A DNA stretch of 28,722 nt from Anaerolineaceae bacterium (lineage in GTDB: Bacteria > Chloroflexota > Anaerolineae > Anaerolineales > Anaerolineaceae), in NCBI GenBank assembly GCA_003524305.1, contig DQHW01000042.1, positions 37,189 to 65,910 on the forward strand. Direction: 5' to 3'. Both the position numbers and the translations under genes were made by a program. The notes under the pieces are model-generated. The model was given only the letters and a program-made list of their open reading frames with translations. It was not told the origin of the DNA and did not search any database. The first letter of the stretch is position 1, and each line of letters starts with the position of its first letter. This document shows positions 22,633 to 28,722 of this stretch, one piece after another.

Positions 22633-23724
22633 TTATTCCAGCGGCATCGTCTCAGGGCATGAGGGTGCGTTCTGGCAAATATATTCCTCTTTGGGTTTGA
22701 ACAATAAGCGTTTTTCAGAGTGCAAAATCATAGGCACGCCGCAAGCCGGGCAGACCGGTGCAGTATCCATATTCATGAACGGACGTTTATCCTGGGGAGG
22801 ATACTCATCATACGCCTCGGGGATTTCCATGGAAACTGCCGGTGAAACCGCATAAGCTGTAACAGGTTCAGGCGCAGCAGTAACCTTGGCAGGCGTATAT
22901 TCATAGGATGGTGTTGCCACCACAGGAGCGGATGTAATTGTCGCAGAAGCAAAAGCTGTCTGCAACATGGGCATGCTCATCGGCGCAGCCGAAGGTGCTG
23001 GTGTTGATTTCTTGATTGCTTCAAGGGGAAGTGATTTTCGGATACGCGTGGTTCGCATTACATCCAGGAATTCGTCGCCATCATACAGGAAGATTGGCTT
23101 GCCATCCGCCCACAATCGCGCTTGTGACGTGATCAAACCTGTGGTGATCACCGCACCGGCATCCGCGTCAGAGGCGCGCAGCGCACCGTAGAAATCGCGG
23201 ATCACGGGTTCGCCAACTTTGCCGCGGTATTTCTTGCATTGAACAATCCAGGTCTCGCCCTTGCGGGTTTTTACCACCAGGTCAATGCCGTGGTCGCCGG
23301 TTGAACCGACAATCTCAACTTTGTGTCCCTGGGCGCGGTAAGTCTCGGCAACCAGTTTCTCAAAATCAGATGGAGAAAGTGCTTTAAGCTCTTCGAGCGT
23401 CTCGGCATTAATCCGCTTGTGGCGCTGTTCGAGCACGATGGCCACTTCAAATGGTAGCAAGATCAAGCCCACGCTGAGGAAGTACTTCATGTTAACTTCT
23501 ACGGGCAGCAGATGGAAGGTATCCATCTTGAAGAAATAGAAAGCCAGGTTCAATAGGGCAAAAAATGCCCAGGCCAGCATGAGTGCATTCACAGAAGTGC
23601 GAAGGACGGCGCCAAAGCCCTTCCTTCGTTTCACAACACCAAACAAGACGGCCAAGAACATCAATGGCCATAATCCGACCGCGAAACGGCCTACGGTGAT
23701 CATCAATTCCAGGAATGTATTCAT
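22633..23724 (-). CDS. Membrane-anchored Mrr-type nuclease with zinc ribbon
   Basis: A 363-residue protein. It begins with three membrane helices (about 10-30, 45-65, 82-98), followed by a restriction-endonuclease-fold Mrr domain (about 115-225): DFEKLVAETYRAQGHKVE, catalytic Asp148 in STGDHGIDLV, Gln162-x-Lys164 in IVQCKKYRGKVG, then GEPVIRDFYGAL. A Pro/Ala-rich linker (230-320) leads to a C-terminal zinc ribbon (CPAC near 328-331, then two further Cys). Mrr domains cut modified DNA; membrane-tethered forms are seen in defence or DNA uptake surveillance, but the role here is unproven. GGAGG lies 7 nt upstream of the ATG at 23724. Confidence 0.85.
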   Translation of the reverse strand: MNTFLELMITVGRFAVGLWPLMFLAVLFGVVKRRKGFGAVLRTSVNALMLAWAFFALLNLAFYFFKMDTFHLLPVEVNMKYFLSVGLILLPFEVAIVLEQRHKRINAETLEELKALSPSDFEKLVAETYRAQGHKVEIVGSTGDHGIDLVVKTRKGETWIVQCKKYRGKVGEPVIRDFYGALRASDADAGAVITTGLITSQARLWADGKPIFLYDGDEFLDVMRTTRIRKSLPLEAIKKSTPAPSAAPMSMPMLQTAFASATITSAPVVATPSYEYTPAKVTAAPEPVTAYAVSPAVSMEIPEAYDEYPPQDKRPFMNMDTAPVCPACGVPMILHSEKRLLFKPKEEYICQNAPSCPETMPLE

Positions 23725-23806
23725 GCAACTACCTCCGCGATAATTATTAGCGTAGTGTTAGTTGCACGAATAATGCCAGAATTATGTATATTGTGAGTTA
23801 TTCAAA

Positions 23807-24490
23807 CTAGAGGGTGACGGTATCACCTGGTATCATCACACGAACTTCTGATTTTGTCTCGGCTTTCACCCGCTCAGCCCACAGATTCGGATCCTGCCTG
23901 ATAATGTCGAAGGTGTCATAATGAATGGGCACAACGAGTTTGGGCATGATCATCTTGACTGCCCGTAAAGCATCGTCAGGGTCCATGGTATAGTTGCCGC
24001 CAATTGGCAGCATGGCCAGGTCAATGCCTTCTTCGCCGATCAGCTTCATATCGCCAAACAGCCCGGTGTCGCCGGCCAGGTAAATTTTCTTATTATCTGA
24101 AGTAGTCAACAACAGCCCAACCGGATTTCCGCCAAATGCGCCGTCGGGTAACATGGAACCATGCAGTGCCAGGGTTAATTTCAGATAACCAAACGGGTGT
24201 TGAAACCCGCCCATGACCTGTTGACCGTGGGTCTTGATATCTTTTTTAGCCAGCCACTGTGCAATTTCAGTATTGCTGATCACCGTGGCGCCGGTGCGTT
24301 TGGCGATGGCCAAAGTGTCACCCAGGTGATCGCCGTGTCCGTGCGTTACGAGGATGTAATCAGGCGTCAAGTCATCTGCTTTGGTGCTTGCCTTCGGGTT
24401 GCCGGTGAAATACGGATCAACCAGAATAAATTTACCGGCTGTCTTGATGCCGATTGCAGCATGTCCGTACCAGGTTACTTCAGTAGTCAT
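23807..24490 (-). CDS. UPF0173 metal-dependent hydrolase
   Basis: A 227-residue metallo-beta-lactamase-fold protein of the UPF0173 family. The metal site is visible as THGHGDHLGD (49-58), with further ligands in GGFQHPFG or ALHGS, AGDTGLFGDM and VPIHYDTFD. The N-terminal TWYGHAAIGI is typical. The physiological substrate of this family is not known; some related enzymes hydrolyse lactones or phosphoesters. A GAAAGGG tract lies about 7 nt upstream of the ATG. It is third in a leftward run with the methyltransferase (67 nt upstream) and the phospholipase C-like gene, perhaps one operon. Confidence 0.9.
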   Translation of the reverse strand: MTTEVTWYGHAAIGIKTAGKFILVDPYFTGNPKASTKADDLTPDYILVTHGHGDHLGDTLAIAKRTGATVISNTEIAQWLAKKDIKTHGQQVMGGFQHPFGYLKLTLALHGSMLPDGAFGGNPVGLLLTTSDNKKIYLAGDTGLFGDMKLIGEEGIDLAMLPIGGNYTMDPDDALRAVKMIMPKLVVPIHYDTFDIIRQDPNLWAERVKAETKSEVRVMIPGDTVTL

Positions 24491-24557
24491 AAGATTTCCC
24501 TTTCACCAAACCGCACAAAATCCACACAATCGTTTATACCGCAATCCAAAAGGGTAA

Positions 24558-25262
24558 TCAACGGCTGGTTTTTTCTCCCAAAGCAAAAAGCTCGGTTGCA
24601 GATTGAAAACCGATGGTTTGCAGCCGCTGGCGCAGGCTGACGCCTTCATTGATCAAGACAGCATCCTTGGTTTTTGCCAGGTAATTGTCTATGTTTTTAT
24701 CAAGTATGTTAAAGGTCTCAAGATCAAACGGATCACCCGAAAGATCAACGTCTTCCAGAAGCTGCCAGTTGTCCAAATCGGAACATTTTATCAGTGTGAT
24801 CAACTCATCTCGCGTGTATGGAGAGCGGTGGCAGATGCCAGAAGCGGTATCCACCTTGCCCCACCACTGATGCAACAGTGTATGTGTCTGCTGCTCGGGG
24901 GTCTGATTGTCGGTAAACATTTCATACAGGATGAAACAACCGCCAGGTTTTAAGACGCGCACCATTTCAGCCAATGTCTTGCACGGGTCCGGCATATGAT
25001 GGAGAGAATTTGAAATCGAGACCAAATCAAACGAAGCATCCTCAAATTCCAAATTGGATGCATCCATCTGCATGAAGGTGATTGGCAGTTCGGTGAATTT
25101 ATCTGAATCCCATTCGTCAGAGGGTTTGATATCGATCCCGATACCGCTACCAAAAATACCTAGCTGTTGCTGTAAAGATAACAAAAAGTCCCCCCTACCT
25201 GTAGCGACATCCAGGAGCTTTTCGGTGTGGATGGCGTGCAAAAATTCGTCAATAGTTTTCAT
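24558..25262 (-). CDS. Class I SAM-dependent methyltransferase (UbiE-like)
   Basis: A 234-residue methyltransferase. Motif I is LLDVATGRGDFLLSL, motif II is GIGIDIKPSD, motif III is FMQMDASNLEFEDASFDLV, and motif post-I/IV is ISNSLHHMPDPCKTLAEMVRVLKPGG, closely resembling the UbiE/Ubie-like group. The C-terminal part (residues about 150-234) is less conserved and may fix the substrate, which is unknown. The ATG at 25262 has only a weak ribosome binding site. It starts 18 nt after the phospholipase C-like gene's stop, so the two are probably co-transcribed. Confidence 0.9.
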   Translation of the reverse strand: MKTIDEFLHAIHTEKLLDVATGRGDFLLSLQQQLGIFGSGIGIDIKPSDEWDSDKFTELPITFMQMDASNLEFEDASFDLVSISNSLHHMPDPCKTLAEMVRVLKPGGCFILYEMFTDNQTPEQQTHTLLHQWWGKVDTASGICHRSPYTRDELITLIKCSDLDNWQLLEDVDLSGDPFDLETFNILDKNIDNYLAKTKDAVLINEGVSLRQRLQTIGFQSATELFALGEKTSR

Positions 25263-25280
25263 AATAGCTGTGCCTTATCT

Positions 25281-26036
25281 TTAATCTCCAAGGGGAGGGT
25301 AATAGGATGCGGATTCTTCAGGTGACAGGAGCGATAAAGAACTCGTAAATTCTACTTGTGGATTACATTCAAGCAAATGAATCAAGCGAATTATAGCAAT
25401 TGAGGTTTCGCCGATAAAAAGATCGAGGACTTTTTCGTTGAGATAGGGATATTTACGGTCAAGCACCCGATCTGGATCAGGAGTTGTGTAATACGCTTTG
25501 ATATATTTCATCTGAATTTCAAACGCATTTTGCGGCATGAACGGCAGTGGATTATTTGGGATATCTGATTCGAAAAACCTTTTCCATACAGGGTAATCAG
25601 GATGATCTCGCAGATATTTGTGATCAAGACCATACCAATCAGTTTTTATCGCCCAAAATGCATCTTCCCTTGATGACCTGGAAAACAGTTCCTGATTGCT
25701 TGTTTCCGTAGTCCTGGCAATTTTTCGCCACCAAAATTCATCTGTTACCAAATGGGTGTAGTAACCCAATCTGAAACTGTACTCAAATTTCTGAATTTCG
25801 GCATCCATCCCCTGCAAATAATCCCGGTAAAAAACCATGTCCCTGACAGCATCTTCTCCCCGAGGTTCAACCAGAAAATGTGTCACTTCCTTTGGAGGAT
25901 CATACACAGTCCAATCTTCATTGGGAAGCCCTGAATCCGGCGCCAGGTTGCCGTACAAGAAAGATACTTCATCCAATTCAGGCAACTTTTGGGATATTAT
26001 TTCGGCAATTCGTAAGTGTGTGATCCAGGTAGCCAT
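25281..26036 (-). CDS. Zinc-dependent phospholipase C-like protein
   Basis: A 251-residue protein of the zinc-dependent phospholipase C (PF00882-like) superfamily. The characteristic pattern of His/Asp ligands is present: TWITHLRIAEII (3-14), FLYGNLAPDSGLPN, EVTHFLVEP, LGYYTHLVTDEFWW. No signal peptide is seen, unlike secreted phospholipases, so a cytosolic hydrolase on other phosphoesters is possible. The ATG at 26036 has no ribosome binding site but lies 6 nt after a TAAAAT box, hinting at a leaderless mRNA. A GTG one codon earlier is an alternative start. First gene of the leftward run. Confidence 0.82.
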   Translation of the reverse strand: MATWITHLRIAEIISQKLPELDEVSFLYGNLAPDSGLPNEDWTVYDPPKEVTHFLVEPRGEDAVRDMVFYRDYLQGMDAEIQKFEYSFRLGYYTHLVTDEFWWRKIARTTETSNQELFSRSSREDAFWAIKTDWYGLDHKYLRDHPDYPVWKRFFESDIPNNPLPFMPQNAFEIQMKYIKAYYTTPDPDRVLDRKYPYLNEKVLDLFIGETSIAIIRLIHLLECNPQVEFTSSLSLLSPEESASYYPPLGD

Positions 26037-26042
26037 CACCCA

Positions 26043-26048
26043 ATTTTA
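26043..26048 (-). promoter_or_regulatory. -10 box, candidate leaderless promoter
   Basis: TAAAAT read leftward, separated from the ATG at 26036 by exactly 6 nt (TGGGTG). Confidence 0.4.
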
Positions 26049-26093
26049 CATGAAATATGCCATCTTCTAATGAATTTCATATTTTCTCTAGTG

Positions 26094-26099
26094 TATAAT
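26094..26099 (+). promoter_or_regulatory. -10 box of the nfeD-slipin operon
   Basis: TATAAT, 37 nt upstream of the ATG at 26137, which has its own ribosome binding site (AAAGGA-type). The -35 is weak (TTGAAT-like spacing). This is an ordinary leadered promoter, in contrast with the adjacent divergent gene. Confidence 0.45.
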
Positions 26100-26136
26100 C
26101 TAAATGTCCCGCATTCGGTGACAAAGAAAGGAAAAA

Positions 26137-26727
26137 ATGAACATCTTCTTGGACCCCAATGTTGCCTACCTGGTACTCGTTGTGGGTTTTGTTTTGGGGG
26201 TACTCGCACTCCTGACACCGGGCACCGGGCTTCTTGAAATTGGAACGTTACTGGCCATGTTTTTGGCCGGTTATTCCATCTACAACCTCCCCATCAACAC
26301 CTGGGCATTGATTTTGTTGATCGTTGGGGTTGTGCCATTCATGCTCGCTGTACGCAAATCCAAGCAGTGGTACTGGTTGATCCCGGCGATTCTGTCCCTC
26401 ATCGTTGGCTCAATCTTCCTCTTTAAATTGGATTCGGGCGCCATCGCCATCAATCCATTTTTGGCCAGCCTGGTGAGTGTGCTCGCAACCCTCTTCTTGT
26501 GGTTTGTCGGCCGAAAAACCGTGGATGCCATGAAAAGCCGCCCCACCCAGGATCTTTCACGCCTGATCGGAATGATTGGTGAAGCACGCACCGACATTGC
26601 CATGGATGGCACTATTTACGTCGGTGGTGAAGACTGGTCTGCCAGAAGTGAAAAAAAGATCAAAAACGGCTCACAAGTAAAAGTGATCAAACGAGAAGGT
26701 TTGGTGCTGTTGGTTGAACCTGTCTAG
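26137..26727 (+). CDS. NfeD-like membrane protein
   Basis: A 196-residue NfeD-family protein (short form without the serine-protease domain). It has about four membrane helices (10-30, 33-52, 56-72, 80-118) and a C-terminal OB-fold domain (about 135-196: LIGMIGEARTDIAMDGTIYVGGEDWSA, VKVIKREGLVLLVEPV). NfeD proteins work with SPFH/slipin proteins in membrane microdomains and quality control, and the slipin gene follows by 33 nt, as usual. The start is supported by AAAGGA upstream. Confidence 0.9.
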   Translation: MNIFLDPNVAYLVLVVGFVLGVLALLTPGTGLLEIGTLLAMFLAGYSIYNLPINTWALILLIVGVVPFMLAVRKSKQWYWLIPAILSLIVGSIFLFKLDSGAIAINPFLASLVSVLATLFLWFVGRKTVDAMKSRPTQDLSRLIGMIGEARTDIAMDGTIYVGGEDWSARSEKKIKNGSQVKVIKREGLVLLVEPV

Positions 26728-26760
26728 TTTTTAGAAATAAAACTTTGAAGGAGGATTGAA

Positions 26761-27663
26761 ATGAGTAGTGCAAACATAACCTTGATTTGTCTGGTTGGCG
26801 CAATTGCATTTGTTGTAATCGTCTTTTTGGTCTCTGCCATTAAGATTGTACCGGAATACCGCCGTATCGTGGTTTTCCGATTGGGGCGCTGCATCGGCAC
26901 CAAAGGCCCCGGGTTGATCCTCTTGATCCCGTTTGTCGATCGCCCTGTGACGGTTGACTTGCGTGAACAGGTGCGTGAGATTCCCACACAGCAATCCATT
27001 ACACAAGATAACGCACCCTTATCCATTGACTTCTTGTGGTATTACAAGGTTTTCGATCCCGTGCAATCAGTGCTGCAAGTTCAGAACTTTGAACTGGCCG
27101 CCCAGGGTATCGCCACCACCACTTTACGTTCCGTCATTGGCGGAATCTTGCTGGATGGTGTGTTGTCTGAGCGTGAAAAAATCAACACCGCGCTCCGCGC
27201 CCGTCTGGATGAAGTGACCGAGCGTTGGGGTGTCAAAGTCACCAACGTTGAAATCCGCGAAATCGTTCCTCCACGGGATGTGCAGGATTCAATGAACCGC
27301 CAATTGACCGCAGAACGTACCCGCCGCGCCGTAGTGACCGAATCAACCGGTACCCGCGAAGCCGCCATCAACGTGGCTCAAGGTGACAAACAATCCAATA
27401 TTCTTAAAGCAGAAGGCGAAAAACAAGCCGCCATCTTGCGTGCTGAGGGTGAAAAATCTGCCCAGTTACTGCGTGCAGAAGGTTACCAGAAGGCTCTTGA
27501 AGCCATCTTCGCCGCTGCCAAGGATATTGATCAAAAAACCATGACCCTTCAGTACTTTGAAACCTTGAAGAGCATGGCCGCCAGCCCATCCACGAAGTAT
27601 ATCTTCCCGATGGAATTCACCAGCCTGATCAGTGACTTTGTAAATAAGGGCAAGTCAAAATAA
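26761..27663 (+). CDS. Slipin (SPFH/band 7 protein)
   Basis: A 300-residue stomatin-like protein. An N-terminal membrane helix (8-27) is followed by the SPFH domain (about 30-180: IVPEYRRIVVFRLGR, GPGLILLIPFVDRPV, TTTLRSVIGGILLDGVLSERE, WGVKVTNVEIREIVPP) and a C-terminal coiled coil with three decamer repeats of the type LKAEGEKQAAILRAEGEKSA. It oligomerises in the membrane and scaffolds proteases and other proteins together with NfeD. GGAGG lies 6 nt upstream of the ATG, and the operon ends at a strong hairpin. Confidence 0.95.
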   Translation: MSSANITLICLVGAIAFVVIVFLVSAIKIVPEYRRIVVFRLGRCIGTKGPGLILLIPFVDRPVTVDLREQVREIPTQQSITQDNAPLSIDFLWYYKVFDPVQSVLQVQNFELAAQGIATTTLRSVIGGILLDGVLSEREKINTALRARLDEVTERWGVKVTNVEIREIVPPRDVQDSMNRQLTAERTRRAVVTESTGTREAAINVAQGDKQSNILKAEGEKQAAILRAEGEKSAQLLRAEGYQKALEAIFAAAKDIDQKTMTLQYFETLKSMAASPSTKYIFPMEFTSLISDFVNKGKSK

Positions 27664-27687
27664 GTCACATTCACTAATTCATAGGTT

Positions 27688-27724
27688 CTGTGGGTTGAGT
27701 GAAATACACTCAACCCACAGTTTT
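27688..27724 (+). terminator. Intrinsic terminator of the nfeD-slipin operon
   Basis: CTGTGGGTTGAGTG (27688-27701) pairs perfectly with CACTCAACCCACAG (27707-27720), followed by TTTT. Confidence 0.92.
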
Positions 27725-27732
27725 ATCCAGAC

Positions 27733-28182
27733 ATGACTCATACGCCATCTTACCAACTCTTACCTTCAGGTCTCAGCGACCTCAACCAACTTCGAGCCAT
27801 CGAAAAAGCCTGCTTCCCTTTGGATGCCTGGCCCATGCTTGAATTGATTGGCGTTTTGATTATGCCGAACCTTGTTAAAATTAAAGCAGTTGTCGAAGAT
27901 AAAATGATCGGTTTTGTGGGTGGTGATGCCCATCGCTTTGAAGGCGTGGGTTGGATCACCACACTTGGCGTGCTGCCGCAGTACCAACGCCTGGGTATTG
28001 CCTCAGCCATGCTGGATCGATGTGAAAAAGAGATGAACATGCCTGTTGTCAAGTTGACTGTTCGCCGCTCAAACCTCAGCGCACAAACCCTGTATTTCGG
28101 CCGCGGCTACCAGCAAATTGATGTATGGAAAAACTATTACGAAGGCGGCGAGGACGGTTTAATTTTACAGAAACATCTATAA
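27733..28182 (+). CDS. GNAT family N-acetyltransferase (RimI-like)
   Basis: A 149-residue single-domain acetyltransferase. Motif A is TTLGVLPQYQRLGIASAML (Q/R-x-x-G-x-A), preceded by strand VGGDAHRFEGVGWI and followed by LTVRRSNLSAQTLYFGRGYQQI, the C-terminal motif B with the usual Asn and Tyr. The overall look is RimI/ribosomal-protein acetyltransferase-like, but the target is unknown. The ATG at 27733 lies just 9 nt after the terminator T run and has no ribosome binding site; a TTTTAT hexamer ends 6 nt before it, possibly another leaderless start. The next gene follows by 19 nt. Confidence 0.88.
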   Translation: MTHTPSYQLLPSGLSDLNQLRAIEKACFPLDAWPMLELIGVLIMPNLVKIKAVVEDKMIGFVGGDAHRFEGVGWITTLGVLPQYQRLGIASAMLDRCEKEMNMPVVKLTVRRSNLSAQTLYFGRGYQQIDVWKNYYEGGEDGLILQKHL

Positions 28183-28201
28183 CAAATTGGGAGGAGAATA
28201 T

Positions 28202-28722
28202 ATGATTACCTTAAACCAAAATTTTTCAGCCGTTTATCCATCAGCACACGTTGGCATTCTGGTTATGCGCAACGTTGAAAACGCAGCCGCTCACCCGGCG
28301 CTGGAGATGCGCAAACGTGAATTGGAAGCTGATCTTCGCTCGAGATTTGCAGAAAAAGAGGTGCAAATCCTTGAAGAGACACCTCCGCTGCCAGCTTACA
28401 CCAACTATTACAAACGATTTGATAAAACTTATCACGTCTTGGGTCAGTTAAAATCCATCATCTATAAAGGCAAATCCATTCCCAGCGTCTCAAGCCTGGT
28501 TGAATCCATGTTCATCGCCGAACTCAAGAATGGGCTGCTCACGGCCGGTCACGACCTTGATCGGGTTAAAGGCGAATTATCCGTCAATGTCTCCAACGGA
28601 GATGAACATTACACTGTCATGCGCGGTGTGGATCAGCAGCTCAAAAGCGGCGATATGTTTATTGTCGACGCACAGGGCATTCTTTCAGATATCATTTACG
28701 GCCCAGATCAGCGCACCCAGAT
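28202..28722 (+). CDS. B3/B4 domain protein (3' end outside window)
   Basis: A partial gene of at least 173 codons. It resembles stand-alone B3/B4 (PF03483) domain proteins related to the phenylalanyl-tRNA synthetase beta subunit: a segment like VLGQLKSIIYKGKSIPSVSS, then LVESMFIAELKNGLLTAGHD, then a conserved D-x-x-R-x-x-G-x-L (HDLDRVKGEL) and a GDMFIVDAQGILSDIIYGPD motif. Such proteins may act in trans editing or related tRNA roles; this is inferred from family only. The start at 28202 is supported by GGAGGAG about 6 nt upstream. It is probably co-transcribed with the GNAT gene. Confidence 0.8.
   Translation, partial: MITLNQNFSAVYPSAHVGILVMRNVENAAAHPALEMRKRELEADLRSRFAEKEVQILEETPPLPAYTNYYKRFDKTYHVLGQLKSIIYKGKSIPSVSSLVESMFIAELKNGLLTAGHDLDRVKGELSVNVSNGDEHYTVMRGVDQQLKSGDMFIVDAQGILSDIIYGPDQRTQ

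Noticed and set aside
26137..27663. NfeD-slipin as part of the cassette array
   Set aside because: No DTE copy lies to the right of 18 kb; this is a common conserved operon with its own terminator.

Overview
The window looks like chromosomal DNA of a Chloroflexota bacterium, probably class Anaerolineae. The main clue is a leftward mevalonate operon at 17.7-21.8 kb: class II HMG-CoA reductase, archaeal-type HMG-CoA synthase, a thiolase-like protein and a DUF35 zinc-ribbon/OB-fold protein. Mixed bacterial-style signals (intrinsic terminators, Shine-Dalgarno sites, candidate leaderless promoters) and general housekeeping families fit a bacterium. The taxon is inferred from gene content only.

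Layout. 1-3.1 kb: a partial PilZ protein, a YdeI/DUF1801-like protein and a GT39-type membrane glycosyltransferase. 3.5-17.4 kb: an accessory region of one- or two-gene units, nearly all leftward: DUF4190-like membrane protein, DUF2200, an 84-aa protein plus a nucleotidyltransferase-like protein, an AraC/GyrI regulator plus a flavin reductase-GyrI fusion, Tag glycosylase, a methyltransferase, a WYL regulator (frameshifted) diverging from an alpha/beta hydrolase, a DUF697 GTPase (frameshifted), a two-domain GNAT protein, zinc-ribbon plus YbjQ-like proteins, and a lipoprotein. 17.7-21.8 kb: the mevalonate operon. 21.9-28.7 kb: an HExxH protein, a membrane Mrr-type nuclease, a phospholipase C-like/methyltransferase/UPF0173 run, NfeD plus slipin, a GNAT protein and a partial B3/B4-domain protein.

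The main discovery candidate is a dispersed element that I call DTE (DUF35-tail element). Read leftward, it holds a copy of the last codons of the DUF35 gene (up to 108 nt, ending in KFRPVM-x(1-3)-stop), then a short array of degenerate heptamers, then an intrinsic-terminator hairpin (most often AGTGCC...GGCACT) with a T run. Twelve complete or degraded copies lie between 3.9 and 17.7 kb, all in the same orientation, and the rightmost is continuous with the real DUF35 gene. Almost every interval between neighbouring copies holds exactly one gene or one small operon, so the region resembles a cassette array or a serial insertion hotspot anchored on the 3' end of the DUF35 gene. The sites do not look like integron attC sites, and no integrase or reverse transcriptase is visible in the window.

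Other notable points: the thiolase-like protein lacks the expected catalytic Cys and both His residues; a flavin reductase is fused to a GyrI-like ligand-binding domain beside an AraC regulator with its own GyrI domain; at least four genes have a -10-like hexamer exactly 6 nt before the ATG, suggesting leaderless mRNAs; and two genes in the array carry frameshifts.
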